The notes under the pieces: generated by a model | Database searches by the model: none | Told to the model about the DNA's origin: nothing | Seen by the model: the letters and a program-made list of their open reading frames with translations, nothing else | NCBI RefSeq assembly: GCF_003944715.1 | Contig: NZ_RWIT01000003.1 | Span: forward strand, 124,001 to 188,000 | Reading direction: 5' to 3' | DNA length: 64,000 nucleotides | DNA from: Hymenobacter rigui | Lineage (GTDB): Bacteria; Bacteroidota; Bacteroidia; Cytophagales; Hymenobacteraceae | Program-made: the position numbers and the translations under genes | Shown: one piece after another, positions 43,983 to 52,321 of the stretch | Numbering within the stretch: the first letter of the stretch is position 1 | Layout: each line of letters starts with the position of its first letter

Positions 43983-44334
43983 GGTGCAAGCGGGCTACGC
44001 GGTGGCGGCGGGCCCGGCAGGCGAAGCCGGGGCGGAGCAGCTGCACCCCGCACAAGGCGGCGGCGGTGCGGCTGATGACGCGCTGAGCATGATGGCGACA
44101 TACCGGAACCCCGGCAACGGCGGCGGCAGCCACGGCGGCGGCTACGGCCTGAAAGGGGCAGGCCCCACAAAGCGGCGACATGAACATGGCCCCGCCCACG
44201 GTGTAGGTAACCGTGAAATAGGTGGCGAGCTGACCGGTAAAGAGCTGGCAGGTGCTGATGGTAGCCTGCACAATGGGGGCGGGACCCGCCCAGGCGGCAG
44301 CGGCAAGCTGCGCGAACTGTAAGGAGGTAAGCAT
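43975..44334 (-). CDS. small Cys-containing hypothetical protein
   Basis: A 119-residue Ala-rich protein starting MLTSLQFAQLAAAAWAGPAP. It has several Cys and His residues (SPLCGACPFQAV, GVPVCRHHAQRV, AALCGVQ, GFACRARRHR). The spacing CGAC ... CRHH could bind a metal, and the hydrophobic middle (AVAAAVAAAAVAGVPV) could be a membrane segment. An equally long frame exists on the opposite strand; the overlap with the next leftward gene favours this strand. It is the first gene of the leftward set. Confidence 0.45.
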   Translation of the reverse strand: MLTSLQFAQLAAAAWAGPAPIVQATISTCQLFTGQLATYFTVTYTVGGAMFMSPLCGACPFQAVAAAVAAAAVAGVPVCRHHAQRVISRTAAALCGVQLLRPGFACRARRHRVARLHHA

Positions 44335-44511
44335 GGCTGTATGGGTTAGCCGTGGGGTGCGCTCCTGGCGGGCCGGGCCCTGCCTGCCTGTGCGCGGGTG
44401 CCCGGGCCTCTCCCGGACTACATTACTAATATACTGAAAACTGTAATATATATCAAAGAAAACAGTAGATATATTATTACAGAATACTGGTGTTTTTAAC
44501 TATCTTATTAT
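44335..44511. promoter_or_regulatory. divergent AT-rich promoter region with inverted repeat
   Basis: The 177 bp between the leftward small genes and the rightward SLOG gene become very AT-rich from about 44420. An imperfect inverted repeat, CTGTAATATATATC at 44441-44454 and GATATATTATTACAG at 44468-44482 (one base longer), sits in the middle and could be an operator serving both directions. Confidence 0.45.
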
Positions 44512-44916
44512 ATGAATAATATACAAAAAACAGTAGCCGTAACGGGTAGCCGCGCGCTGGGCCAGTGCCCGGCCCTGCTGGCCCGCCTGGACGCGCTGCA
44601 CGGAGCCGGCGAGGTGGCCAGGGTGGTAAGTGGCGGGGCGGCCGGGATAGATGAGCTGGCGGCCCGCTGGGCCATGCGAAACCTGGTGCCGCTGACCGAG
44701 TACCGGCCGGACTACGCTGCCCACGGCCGCGCCGCCCCGCTGGTGCGTAACGGGCAGCTGGTGGCGGCGGCCGACCTGGTGCTGGTGTGCTGGGATGGGG
44801 TGAGCCGGGGTACGCTGGATGCGGCCCGCCGGGCAGCCCGGGCCGGCAAGGCGCTGGAATGGCTGGTGGCACCAGCGCCCAGCGCCGGGCCGGTAGCCGG
44901 CGGGTTGGGGCTGTGA
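44512..44916 (+). CDS. SLOG-fold (YspA/DprA-like) nucleotide-binding protein
   Basis: A 134-residue Rossmann-like protein. VAVTGSRALGQCP at the N-terminus, VVSGGAAGIDELAARWA (the GGAxGID nucleotide-binding loop) and LVLVCWDGVSRGTLDAARRA match SLOG-superfamily proteins related to DprA/Smf and YspA. These bind nucleotides or nucleotide-derived ligands, and some act with defence or NAD-related systems. It stands alone, diverging from the leftward small genes and followed by about 1 kb without a gene. The ligand and partner are unknown. Confidence 0.8.
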   Translation: MNNIQKTVAVTGSRALGQCPALLARLDALHGAGEVARVVSGGAAGIDELAARWAMRNLVPLTEYRPDYAAHGRAAPLVRNGQLVAAADLVLVCWDGVSRGTLDAARRAARAGKALEWLVAPAPSAGPVAGGLGL

Positions 44917-45293
44917 TGCCTGCCGCGCCTATTGCCGGTGCGTGCGCCTGGGGCCACGCCTGACGCTGTGCCGGCCCCTGGCGGCGCGGCCGACCTGCCA
45001 CCCCTGAATGCCAGGGGGCCCGGGGGGCCGCCCCCGGAACAACACCGCCCGGAGGGCACCTTATGAGGCCCCTGAATCATAGTGCCGCAGCAGGCCGCTG
45101 TAGCCGCTGCCGCAGCATTCGGGGCCGAGGCCGATGACCGGCCGACCAGCGGGAGGCAGGGCATGAAAGCCGCCGTGCGACCCGTCATACAGAGCGCAAA
45201 GCCCAACGCGGCGGCCTCCTGTAAACCTGAGCTGATACTCGTCGTCCGGGGAGGCAAAGCGGGCCGCCGTCAGCCGCTTCGAGCTGCATTCTT

Positions 45294-45377
45294 ATGTAAC
45301 TGTTATGTAACGGAACGCCCATTTTTTCGGTCTGCATTGGCTGGAAAATGAGGTTTCTTGTGTGATAATCATGTAAC
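45294..45377 (+). repeat. three ATGTAAC units
   Basis: ATGTAAC occurs at 45294-45300, 45305-45311 and 45371-45377. The start distances are 11 and 66 bp, so the copies lie on the same face of the helix. They may be protein-binding sites. Confidence 0.35.
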
Positions 45378-45513
45378 CGGCGACCTGGCAGGCAGCCTAG
45401 GCCGGTGCAGTAGGCGGGCGTCAGGGGGCGCAGCAGGGGCGGCAGGCAGGCCGACCAGTGGGAGGCGGGCCGTGGGGGCGGTAGCGGAGGCGGGGGGCCT
45501 TTTTCGGGCCCTA

Positions 45514-45677
45514 GGCCGGAGCGTGGCACGGCCTGGAACAGCAGCAGAATCGGTAGCTGGTGGGTGGGAAGAGGCTGGCTGACCAAGTGACGCAGGAACG
45601 CGGGAAGCGGGCCGGGCGGTGGGCTTCGGCAAGCGGAGGCCGGCCGACCGGAGGAAGGCGGGCCGGAGCGTGGCACG
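45514..45677 (+). repeat. 17-bp exact direct repeat
   Basis: GGCCGGAGCGTGGCACG occurs at 45514-45530 and again at 45661-45677, with starts 147 bp apart, inside the gene-free region. Confidence 0.6.
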
Positions 45678-45964
45678 ACACCCGTTGCCGCCGCATCAGG
45701 CAGTATCGGCAGTCTGCGCTAAGGATGGGAAGGGCCGGGCGGGGCGTATCGGGCGCCACTGTTGCAGCGGCTGGTATCATCGGGTATCGGAGCCCCGGCC
45801 GGGTGCGGAGCACCGCAGCGAAGCGGAGCCATGGACAGCCTGGGCCGAAGGCAGTGCCCATCAAAATAAGTCAATTCATTGCACCAGTAACACACGCTCA
45901 TATTATTACATATTACTGTAAATTTATCATCTTTACTACCTCAACTACTTACACAAGTGCTTGT

Positions 45965-46468
45965 ATGACCCGCGCTGTTGTTACCCGAAGTCCGCAACCG
46001 CCTCAGTTGACGGTAAAGCAGGCTGCCACGCAGGCGGCAAGACTTCGTCAGGCCTCCCCGACCCTGGCGGCGGCCTACGCGCAGGCGTTGAGCCGGTGGC
46101 TGGACGACCCGGTGCTGCGGCTGGCGGGGCGGCCCATCATTACGGAGTGCTACCGCTCGCCAGCGCGGCAGGATGAGCTGTACGCGCAGGGGCGCACGAA
46201 GCCGGGACCCATTGTGACCTACAAGCGCGGGGGCGAGTCGAGGCACAACCTGGGCCCTCCTACCCCGGCGCTGGACGTGGGGTTTCTGCTGGCCGATGGG
46301 TCGGTATTGTGGTCGGGGCTGCTGCTCTCGAAGTTCGCCCGACTGATGAAGGCAGCTGATGCACGGGTAGTATGGGGCGGGGACTGGGCCAGTTTCAAGG
46401 ACCGGCCCCACTTCGAGGTGCTGAAGGCGGCAGAGCCAGCAGGGAAAGGAGGTGATGAGCGTGGATAG
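45965..46468 (+). CDS. M15 family peptidase (endolysin-like)
   Basis: A 167-residue Zn-dependent D-Ala-D-Ala carboxypeptidase / L-Ala-D-Glu peptidase relative. Likely Zn ligands are His94 and Asp104 (SRHNLGPPTPALDVGF) and His149 (DRPHFEV). ITECYRSPARQDELYAQGR is the usual preceding block. It has no signal peptide, as expected for a phage-type endolysin. The frame is open to 45560, but ATG 45965 begins the domain. The end overlaps the next gene by 14 bp, and a small membrane protein gene follows, giving a lysis-cassette layout. Confidence 0.88.
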   Translation: MTRAVVTRSPQPPQLTVKQAATQAARLRQASPTLAAAYAQALSRWLDDPVLRLAGRPIITECYRSPARQDELYAQGRTKPGPIVTYKRGGESRHNLGPPTPALDVGFLLADGSVLWSGLLLSKFARLMKAADARVVWGGDWASFKDRPHFEVLKAAEPAGKGGDERG

Positions 46469-46922
46469 CCCAATTCTGGACAACTGGGGCGTGGTAACGT
46501 CGGGGGTAGGCGGTGGAGTGGCCGTGCTGCTGTATTTCGTGAAAAACTGGCGGGCGGTGGAGGAGCTGAAGGTGGCCTGCCAGAAGCAGGAGCAGCAGCA
46601 GTCGGCCCTGGCCCTGAAGGTGGACGACTACCATGTATCGGCGGTGGCGCGGGAAGCCAAGCTACGCGAGGAAATGAAGCTGCAGGCCGAGCAGGTGCGC
46701 AATGAGAGTCTGCAGCAGCGGGCCGAGTTGCGCAAGGAAATGACCGACCTGGTACTCAAGCTGACCGATCGGCTGGCCAACATTGACAAGACTATGGCCC
46801 TGGTGGAGGAACGCACCAAGGTGCTGACCGAGGCCAGCAAGGAGCAGGACTCGCGCAACAAGTGGGCGGACCGGATTCTGGCGCGGCTGGATAATACAAA
46901 CGGGCCCCATGGTGGGGCCTGA
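46455..46922 (+). CDS. single-pass coiled-coil membrane protein (holin/spanin-like position)
   Basis: A 155-residue protein with one N-terminal hydrophobic segment (NWGVVTSGVGGGVAVLLYFV) followed by a long charged coiled coil to about residue 140 (EEMKLQAEQVRNESLQQRAE and similar). The ATG at 46455 is preceded by AAGGAGG, an unusually good ribosome binding site for this phylum, and lies inside the peptidase gene. No family was recognised. Its position after an endolysin-like gene suggests a lysis accessory, but this is inference. Confidence 0.65.
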   Translation: MSVDSPILDNWGVVTSGVGGGVAVLLYFVKNWRAVEELKVACQKQEQQQSALALKVDDYHVSAVAREAKLREEMKLQAEQVRNESLQQRAELRKEMTDLVLKLTDRLANIDKTMALVEERTKVLTEASKEQDSRNKWADRILARLDNTNGPHGGA

Positions 46923-46949
46923 TGTTGAACCTATAACCTGTTGACTAGA

Positions 46950-47231
46950 ATGGAAATGAAGAGAATGAGTGTACTGGACCGGGTGACGCTGCCCACGCCC
47001 CGGTTTTTTCGGAAGGTGCGCACGATTGGGGCCGCGCTGGCGGCGGTGGGCGGCATTATTGCCACGGCGCCGGTGGCACTGCCGGCCGTGGTGGTAACCA
47101 TCGGCGGGTACCTGGTACTGGCTGGCTCGGTGGCGGCGGCCGTGTCGTCGGTGGCGGTGGACCCGGAGGCGGAACCGGTACGGGTGGAAACAGAAAGACA
47201 GGTAGAGCCAGGGGATGCTGCTTCATTGTAG
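46950..47231 (+). CDS. small two-helix membrane protein (holin-like)
   Basis: A 93-residue protein with a basic N-terminus (RVTLPTPRFFRKVRTIG), two adjacent hydrophobic helices (AALAAVGGIIATAPVALPAVV and IGGYLVLAGSVAAAVSSVAV) and an acidic tail. Size and topology suit a class II-type holin. TTG 46941, ATG 46950, 46956 and 46965 are all possible starts; 46950 is chosen. It follows the coiled-coil protein by 27 bp and precedes a terminator. No family was recognised. Confidence 0.6.
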   Translation: MEMKRMSVLDRVTLPTPRFFRKVRTIGAALAAVGGIIATAPVALPAVVVTIGGYLVLAGSVAAAVSSVAVDPEAEPVRVETERQVEPGDAASL

Positions 47232-47258
47232 AGCTGTCAGTATCATTCATCTACCTGG

Positions 47259-47286
47259 AGCCCCGGTCAGTCGACTGGGGCTTTTC
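47259..47286 (+). terminator. terminator of the lysis-like gene set
   Basis: Stem AGCCCCGGTC (47259-47268) with GACTGGGGCT (47273-47282), one mismatch, 4-base loop, followed by TTT. Confidence 0.8.
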
Positions 47287-47379
47287 TATTTGCCGGAAAC
47301 CTGCTATTTGGTTAGTGAAATACCTTACCGGTACTGTGTTGCAGGAAAATTTTCGGGTTGATTCTTTCCATCAGACTTT

Positions 47380-47910
47380 ATGGAGCAGGCTATACAGGAG
47401 CAAGAGCTAACGCAGGAACTGGCGCAGGAGCAACAAGAGTTGGCGGCACTGGTGGAACAGTGGGCGAAGCGGGAGGCAGGCGGCTCGGCGGCCATGCATT
47501 TACCCGCTGTTCAAGCTCACCTAGTGACCATACTGCTTAAACTGACCAGTGTGACAGTGGGCACGAATCTGCGAACGGCCCACGTAGCGACGGTTTTGGC
47601 CGGGTCACGGAGCATGCTGGTGAATGAGGTGCCGGCCTCCGCCGCCGACTGGCAGCAGGAGGCAGCAAGGCTGCTGTGGCCCACGGCATGGAATATTGGT
47701 ACTAAGGACGGGCTACAGGTGGGCAGGATACTGGTTGGGATTGTGCAGCAGGCTGATGCCGAAGTACAGTTGGCAGACCTAGAACAACTCCTGGATCTAG
47801 TAGCTAGGCAAAGTGGAGTTGAGGATGCCGCTATTGCACTGGGCTGGGGGTATAGTGCCGAACCCGGAACGGGCATCCGGTTGCTGCTACTGGCAGGCAT
47901 GAGCGAGTAG
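47380..47910 (+). CDS. hypothetical protein
   Basis: A 176-residue soluble protein. The first 30 residues are Glu/Gln-rich and helical (EQELTQELAQEQQELAALVE). The rest alternates helices and loops (VQAHLVTILLKLTSVTVG, AARLLWPTAWNIGTKDGLQ, IRLLLLAGM). No family or motif was recognised. It is separated from the lysis-like genes by a terminator and faces the convergent T9SS type B gene across 20 bp. Confidence 0.55.
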   Translation: MEQAIQEQELTQELAQEQQELAALVEQWAKREAGGSAAMHLPAVQAHLVTILLKLTSVTVGTNLRTAHVATVLAGSRSMLVNEVPASAADWQQEAARLLWPTAWNIGTKDGLQVGRILVGIVQQADAEVQLADLEQLLDLVARQSGVEDAAIALGWGYSAEPGTGIRLLLLAGMSE

Positions 47911-47930
47911 CGTTAACACAACGAAGGTAC

Positions 47931-50342
47931 CTACCGAATGAGCGTTATGTGACCTTTGGCCGTCTGCTCGACTGCGTCGCAATCGGTAGTATACTTAACC
48001 AAATAGTAATAGACGCCACCGGCAACTCCTTGTCCGTCCCAGAACGTGCCATACTGCCGGGAAGTGAAGAGCAGGCGTCCCCACCGATCAAAGATTTGCA
48101 GGTGAAAGGTGCGCGCGTACGGCAACTGCAACTCAAACACGTCGTTTACCTGGTCGGCATTCGGGGTAAAGACGTTGGGAATATACGAGGTCGGCAACGG
48201 TTCGATGCTCACCTGCACGGGAGCAGAAACAGACTGGCAGCTGCCGTTACTGGTCTGGGCGCGGTACCACCCCGCCTGCGTGGCCAGCCAGGTAAGCGAG
48301 GCCGGGGGGCCTACGGCCTGCCACGGCCCCGTCGGGGCGGGGGCCAACTGCCACTGCACAGTACTGCCCGGAGCCAGAGCCGCAGCCAGCCGCAGCTCGG
48401 TAGAAGTAGCCCCACAGCGCACCAGCAGCGGCCCCGCAGGCTGAAGCAGGGGGGCCGCCAATGGGCGAACGGTGATAGTAACCGAATCGGAAACAGCGCA
48501 ACGGCCCGTGCCGAGGCGGTAGCGGATCAGATGCTGCCCGGGTCCGGCCGTGGCGACGGTGAAGCGGCCCGTAGCCGAAACGCTGCCGGCCGGCCCACTC
48601 CAGATGCCGCCCGCCACCGAGGCCTGCAGTACCAGGGTGGTATCGAGACGGCATAGCACCGGAGGGCGGGACAGAATACGGACAACGGGAGCAGCAACTA
48701 CCACGCTGAGGGTATCCTGAGAGCGACACACAGCAGAGCCGGGGGATACATACGTAATAATGTGGCGGCCCGGGCCAGCCAGAGCAGAGCTGAACCGGCC
48801 GGTAGTACCGGGGAGTATACCAGCCCCCTGCCAGGTTCCGCCTGGAAGATTTGCCAGCAGCTGCACAATGGTGTCGCGCAGGCACGTGAGGGCAGGAAAC
48901 GCGGGGCGCAGAATGCGCACCTCGGCTCCCACGGTTATCCGCACAGTATCCCGGAACTGGCAGCTGCCCGCGAGTAAGGAGTAGGTTACCTGATGCGTAC
49001 CGACCCCGGCAAGCGCAGGCGAGAACAGGCCAGTTGCCGGATTACTGATACTAGGGCCAGCCCAGCTCCCACCCGCTGCTGTAGCCTGCAGGAGCACGGG
49101 AGGATCTGACAGGCAGAATGGTCCGGCCGGCAGCACAGCCGGCTGCCCAAGCACGAAGGCCTGCCCGGCGCGCTGCATTCCTCCCGACAGTCGGCTGACG
49201 CCGCCAATGATGATGTTGTCAGAATGGTCGTCTACATCGGAAGAGGCCCCAAAACCATCGAACGCCAGCGGCTGAGGCGGCTCATAGCGGCGTTGCAACG
49301 TCCACGTATTCTGTACCAGCTCATAGCGGTACACGACTCCGGACAACGCAGAAGCCGGGCCGGTGCCATTGCTGACAAGCAGTACATGTCCATTCATGGA
49401 TACCGTCTGCCCATACCGGCCACGGGAGCCATCCGGACTAAACAGGGTCTGGCGCAATTGCCAGCCCGTGGCTGTCCGCTCGTAGATACGTACCCCGTAG
49501 TTTGAATCGGAGCCAATGGCGGCGAAACGGCCATGCACGGCCACAGTGGTCGCCGTGAGCTGGCCTCTGGGGTACACTTCCGTCTGCACCAACTGCCAGT
49601 TCCCTGGGGTAGTTTGATGATAGAAGCTGGCTGATGGCTGCAGCCGCCCAAACCGGTCAATAGCCCCGACCACCAACTCATTGTCGTGAATGGCCACGCT
49701 GTAGCCGTAATCATAATTGACGCTGCTCGTGGGTGCCTGGAAAGTAGCAATGCGCTGCCAAGTCAGTATTGCCTGGGCCGGCTGCCGGAACAGATGCACT
49801 TCTCCGTTGCCCAACCCCGTGTTGTAGCCCACGACGGCCGTGCGCCCACTCATGTCCAGCGTCCAGCCGAAGCTGCCCAACGTCGCGGAGGGGTTCAGAA
49901 TGAGCCCCGTCTGCACCCAAACAGAGCCGGTGCGCGTGAATACGTACACGGCTCCACTCGCGGAGCCAGGGGTGCCGGGGCGGGTATAGCCATATGCCCC
50001 AACCAGAGCGGTTGAGTCATCGATATACAGACTGCCACCGAAAGAATCTGCGGCCCGGGAACCGGGGGGAGCCAGCGTCTGGCGAAACACCCAGACACCG
50101 CCTACATACTCATAAATATGTGCCTCCCCCGGGGCCTGATCCAGAAACGAGCTGGAAGCAATGGCAAATCGGGAACTGACGCTGGTTGCCGTACCCATAT
50201 TCGCGTTGGCGCGGGGAACAGGCGCATTGAGGACAACTAAGTCGCCGCATGGAGTGGAGGGTTGAGCAACCCCTGAAATAGCAGCTAATAAGCCAGCAAG
50301 CAGGATAAGGGGGCGAAGCAAAGTCGCCACTTTACTGTACAT
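47931..50342 (-). CDS. T9SS type B sorting domain protein with FG-GAP-like repeats
   Basis: An 803-residue exported protein. After a signal peptide (LLRPLILLAGLLAAISGVAQ), residues about 25-390 contain FG-GAP/beta-propeller-like repeats (SFGGSLYIDDSTALVGAYG, SFGWTLDMSGRTAVVGY, GYSVAIHDNELVVGA). Several Ig-like modules follow (about 400-690; each with GGTWxG and GxHxITY patterns). The end has SYIPNVFTPNADQVNDVF and a gliding-motility-type domain ending KGHITLIR, the T9SS type B signal. A cell-surface adhesive role is likely. The gene is monocistronic and its upstream region (50343-50561) is AT-rich. Confidence 0.88.
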   Translation of the reverse strand: MYSKVATLLRPLILLAGLLAAISGVAQPSTPCGDLVVLNAPVPRANANMGTATSVSSRFAIASSSFLDQAPGEAHIYEYVGGVWVFRQTLAPPGSRAADSFGGSLYIDDSTALVGAYGYTRPGTPGSASGAVYVFTRTGSVWVQTGLILNPSATLGSFGWTLDMSGRTAVVGYNTGLGNGEVHLFRQPAQAILTWQRIATFQAPTSSVNYDYGYSVAIHDNELVVGAIDRFGRLQPSASFYHQTTPGNWQLVQTEVYPRGQLTATTVAVHGRFAAIGSDSNYGVRIYERTATGWQLRQTLFSPDGSRGRYGQTVSMNGHVLLVSNGTGPASALSGVVYRYELVQNTWTLQRRYEPPQPLAFDGFGASSDVDDHSDNIIIGGVSRLSGGMQRAGQAFVLGQPAVLPAGPFCLSDPPVLLQATAAGGSWAGPSISNPATGLFSPALAGVGTHQVTYSLLAGSCQFRDTVRITVGAEVRILRPAFPALTCLRDTIVQLLANLPGGTWQGAGILPGTTGRFSSALAGPGRHIITYVSPGSAVCRSQDTLSVVVAAPVVRILSRPPVLCRLDTTLVLQASVAGGIWSGPAGSVSATGRFTVATAGPGQHLIRYRLGTGRCAVSDSVTITVRPLAAPLLQPAGPLLVRCGATSTELRLAAALAPGSTVQWQLAPAPTGPWQAVGPPASLTWLATQAGWYRAQTSNGSCQSVSAPVQVSIEPLPTSYIPNVFTPNADQVNDVFELQLPYARTFHLQIFDRWGRLLFTSRQYGTFWDGQGVAGGVYYYLVKYTTDCDAVEQTAKGHITLIR

Positions 50343-50561
50343 TTTTACTACGCGTTCATTCTAGTGAAGTACTACCTGGAATACAAAACGTCGATTAGCT
50401 GAAACTATATCGGATATCGGGTATTCTGGCACAAAAGAAATCAATCCTTCTGTTTTGCACTACAGTACCCTTATGGAATGAATGTGTACACAGAATTAAA
50501 CCTATTAAACCTGCCGGCCAAGCATGCACCCTAACCTGATAATGTAGTACTACACAACATA

Positions 50562-50981
50562 TCAGGCGGCCAACAGGTCGGTTTCGTAGTAGCAGTCCCA
50601 GTACCCGTTGTCGAGGCGGTAGACATTGACGCGGTGGACCAAGCCGGTACGGGGGTGGCGGGCTTTGAGTTGGCCGCGCCAGACAACAGGGTACGGCTGT
50701 GCATCAGCAGCAGGCTGCACGGGCTGGCCTAAGTCAAAAGCAAAACCGCTGGACGCCACGGCAACAATTTCCTCAGCGCCCTGCTCACCGGTAGTTTGTG
50801 CGGATGGGAGATTAGCAGCCGGGCTGCAAGCTGCTTCGTGCCAAGCCAGCAACTCGCCGCAGCTGGTGCAGAGCGCGGCATGAACATCATCGGGATAGTC
50901 GAGTGCAGCGACAGTATCGGAATCCTCCGACCAGGCAGCATCCAGGACCAGAGTTTGGGGGGCTTTTTTGCGGGTAGCCAT
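50562..50981 (-). CDS. hypothetical CxxC protein downstream of umuC
   Basis: A 139-residue protein starting MATRKKAPQTLVLDAAWSED. It has one CTSCGEL motif near residue 38, which could bind zinc with another Cys or His (HEAACSP). The C-terminal half reads PVVWRGQLKARHPRTGLVHRVNVYRLDNGYWDCYYE, a beta-rich region with aromatic residues. It follows umuC by 17 bp on the same strand and is probably the third gene of the umuDC operon. Function unknown. Confidence 0.6.
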   Translation of the reverse strand: MATRKKAPQTLVLDAAWSEDSDTVAALDYPDDVHAALCTSCGELLAWHEAACSPAANLPSAQTTGEQGAEEIVAVASSGFAFDLGQPVQPAADAQPYPVVWRGQLKARHPRTGLVHRVNVYRLDNGYWDCYYETDLLAA

Positions 50982-50998
50982 TAGGTAGTTGTATTAGG

Positions 50999-52321
50999 TT
51001 ATGAAACGGTTAGCAGATCCTCCAGTCGGGTGGTGAATGCCTGGCTTTTATGCCGGGCTTTGCCCTGCCAGGGCGCAGGCTGGCCGGCGGCCGTAATAGA
51101 AGCGGCGGGGCGCACGGTACCGCGGCCGAACTGACGGTTGAGCGTGTCGAGCGTTTGCATGAGCTGCTGGGCGCGTCCGGGTTCAGGAGCGGGTATTAAG
51201 GCTTCGGCAGCGGGAGCAAATAAACTCAGCTGCTGGCCCCGGCCGGGCGGCTCCAAGCCGTCGAGCACTACGCCGGCTTTCACGTACTGGCGGCCGGGCT
51301 CATAGAGCTTTTCCAGCAGGCGGCGGCCATAGGCCAGCAGCTGCAGGGTGTTGCTGGTGGAGCCGCCGGGCAGGGTGAGGGTAGCGGAGCGGGTGTACGG
51401 CGGTGGCAGGCGGGTATCGTAGCGGTCCTGGCTGAGGAACACAGTGAGGATATGGGCCTGGTCGTGCTGGGCGCGCAGCTTTTCGGCGGCGCGGCTGAGG
51501 TAGGTAGTAACGGCGCCCCAGAGGTCATCGAAGGCGGTGAGGCGGTGGCCGAAGGAGCGGGAGCAGCTGATGCTTTGCCGGGCCAGGGTACCATCCTCAG
51601 AGGGCAGCAGGCCCTGGCAGGGCTGGCCGCGCAATTCCTGAATAAGCCGCCAGCCGACGATACCCCCCAAGTGCTTGCGGGCCCACACCTCTCCTACCTG
51701 GCTCAGGTCCCAGGCCGTGCGGATGCCGTGGTCGTAGAGCTTACGGGCGTACTGGTGGCCGATACCCCAGACATCCTCAACCGGCAGGGCCCGCAAAGCC
51801 CGCTCCCGGCGGCTCTCGGTATCCAGACGCAGAATGCCCTGCAGCTCGGGATACTTCTTGGCCAGGCGGTTGGCGACTTTGGCCAGGGTTTTGGTGGGAG
51901 CCATGCCCACGCAGGTAGGAATACCGGTGCAGCGCAGCACATCCTGGCGGATGCGGAGGGCGCGGGCGTCGAGGGTCCCGCAGAAAGTAGTGAGGCCCTG
52001 CAGGTCAAGGAAGGCCTCATCAATGCTGTAAATTTCCACGGCCGGTACGTGCTCGGCCAGCCGGGCCATGACGCGGCGGGACATGTCGCCATAGAGGGCA
52101 TAGTTGGAGCTCAGGGCCTGGCCCTGATGGTGGCGCAACAGCTCGCGCACCTCAAAAAAGGGAGCCCCCATAGCAATGCCCAACTGCTTAGCTTCGGCCG
52201 AGCGGCTGACCACGTTACCGTCGTTGTTGCTCAGCACCACCACGGGGCGGCCGTCGAGCCGGGGCTGAAAAACCCGCTCACAGCTGACGTAGAAGTTGTT
52301 GCCGTCGACGAGGCCGTACAT
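50999..52321 (-). CDS. umuC: Y-family DNA polymerase V catalytic subunit
   Basis: A 440-residue translesion DNA polymerase. The metal-binding acidic residues are Asp6 (GLVDGNNFYVSCERVF) and Asp101-Glu102 (YSIDEAFLDL), at the same positions as in E. coli UmuC. SNNDGNVVSRSAEAKQLGI and the helix-hairpin-helix region (ALPVEDVWGIGHQYARKLYD) are conserved. The little-finger domain follows, ending in a DinB/UmuC C-terminal extension. With UmuD' it copies past damaged bases. It lies 98 bp downstream of umuD. Induction by DNA damage is inferred from the partner. Confidence 0.96.
   Translation of the reverse strand: MYGLVDGNNFYVSCERVFQPRLDGRPVVVLSNNDGNVVSRSAEAKQLGIAMGAPFFEVRELLRHHQGQALSSNYALYGDMSRRVMARLAEHVPAVEIYSIDEAFLDLQGLTTFCGTLDARALRIRQDVLRCTGIPTCVGMAPTKTLAKVANRLAKKYPELQGILRLDTESRRERALRALPVEDVWGIGHQYARKLYDHGIRTAWDLSQVGEVWARKHLGGIVGWRLIQELRGQPCQGLLPSEDGTLARQSISCSRSFGHRLTAFDDLWGAVTTYLSRAAEKLRAQHDQAHILTVFLSQDRYDTRLPPPYTRSATLTLPGGSTSNTLQLLAYGRRLLEKLYEPGRQYVKAGVVLDGLEPPGRGQQLSLFAPAAEALIPAPEPGRAQQLMQTLDTLNRQFGRGTVRPAASITAAGQPAPWQGKARHKSQAFTTRLEDLLTVS

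Larger units (their letters stand above)
44917..45964. other. repeat-bearing region without a recognised gene
   Basis: About 1 kb between the SLOG gene and the M15 peptidase gene. Frames that stay open here show no family signature and look like chance frames in GC-rich DNA. Structure is present: a 17-bp exact direct repeat (GGCCGGAGCGTGGCACG at 45514-45530 and 45661-45677); three loosely related GGCCGACCxGxGGGAGG-type copies near 45139, 45449 and 45641; and three ATGTAAC units at 45294, 45305 and 45371. The last 120 bp are AT-rich and probably hold the promoter of the peptidase gene. It could be an origin, an RNA gene or a decayed gene. Confidence 0.45.

Noticed and set aside
43963..44322. 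Rightward 119-codon frame opposite the first small gene of the leftward set
   Set aside because: It has the same length as the leftward frame, but lacks coupling to any neighbour; the leftward frame overlaps the next gene's start.
44712..45676. Long frames in the repeat-bearing gap
   Set aside because: They are Ala/Pro/Arg/Gly-rich without domains or convincing starts, and overlap each other on both strands.
45560..45964. N-terminal extension of the M15 peptidase
   Set aside because: The added 135 residues have no family match and cover AT-rich promoter-like DNA; ATG 45965 begins the domain.
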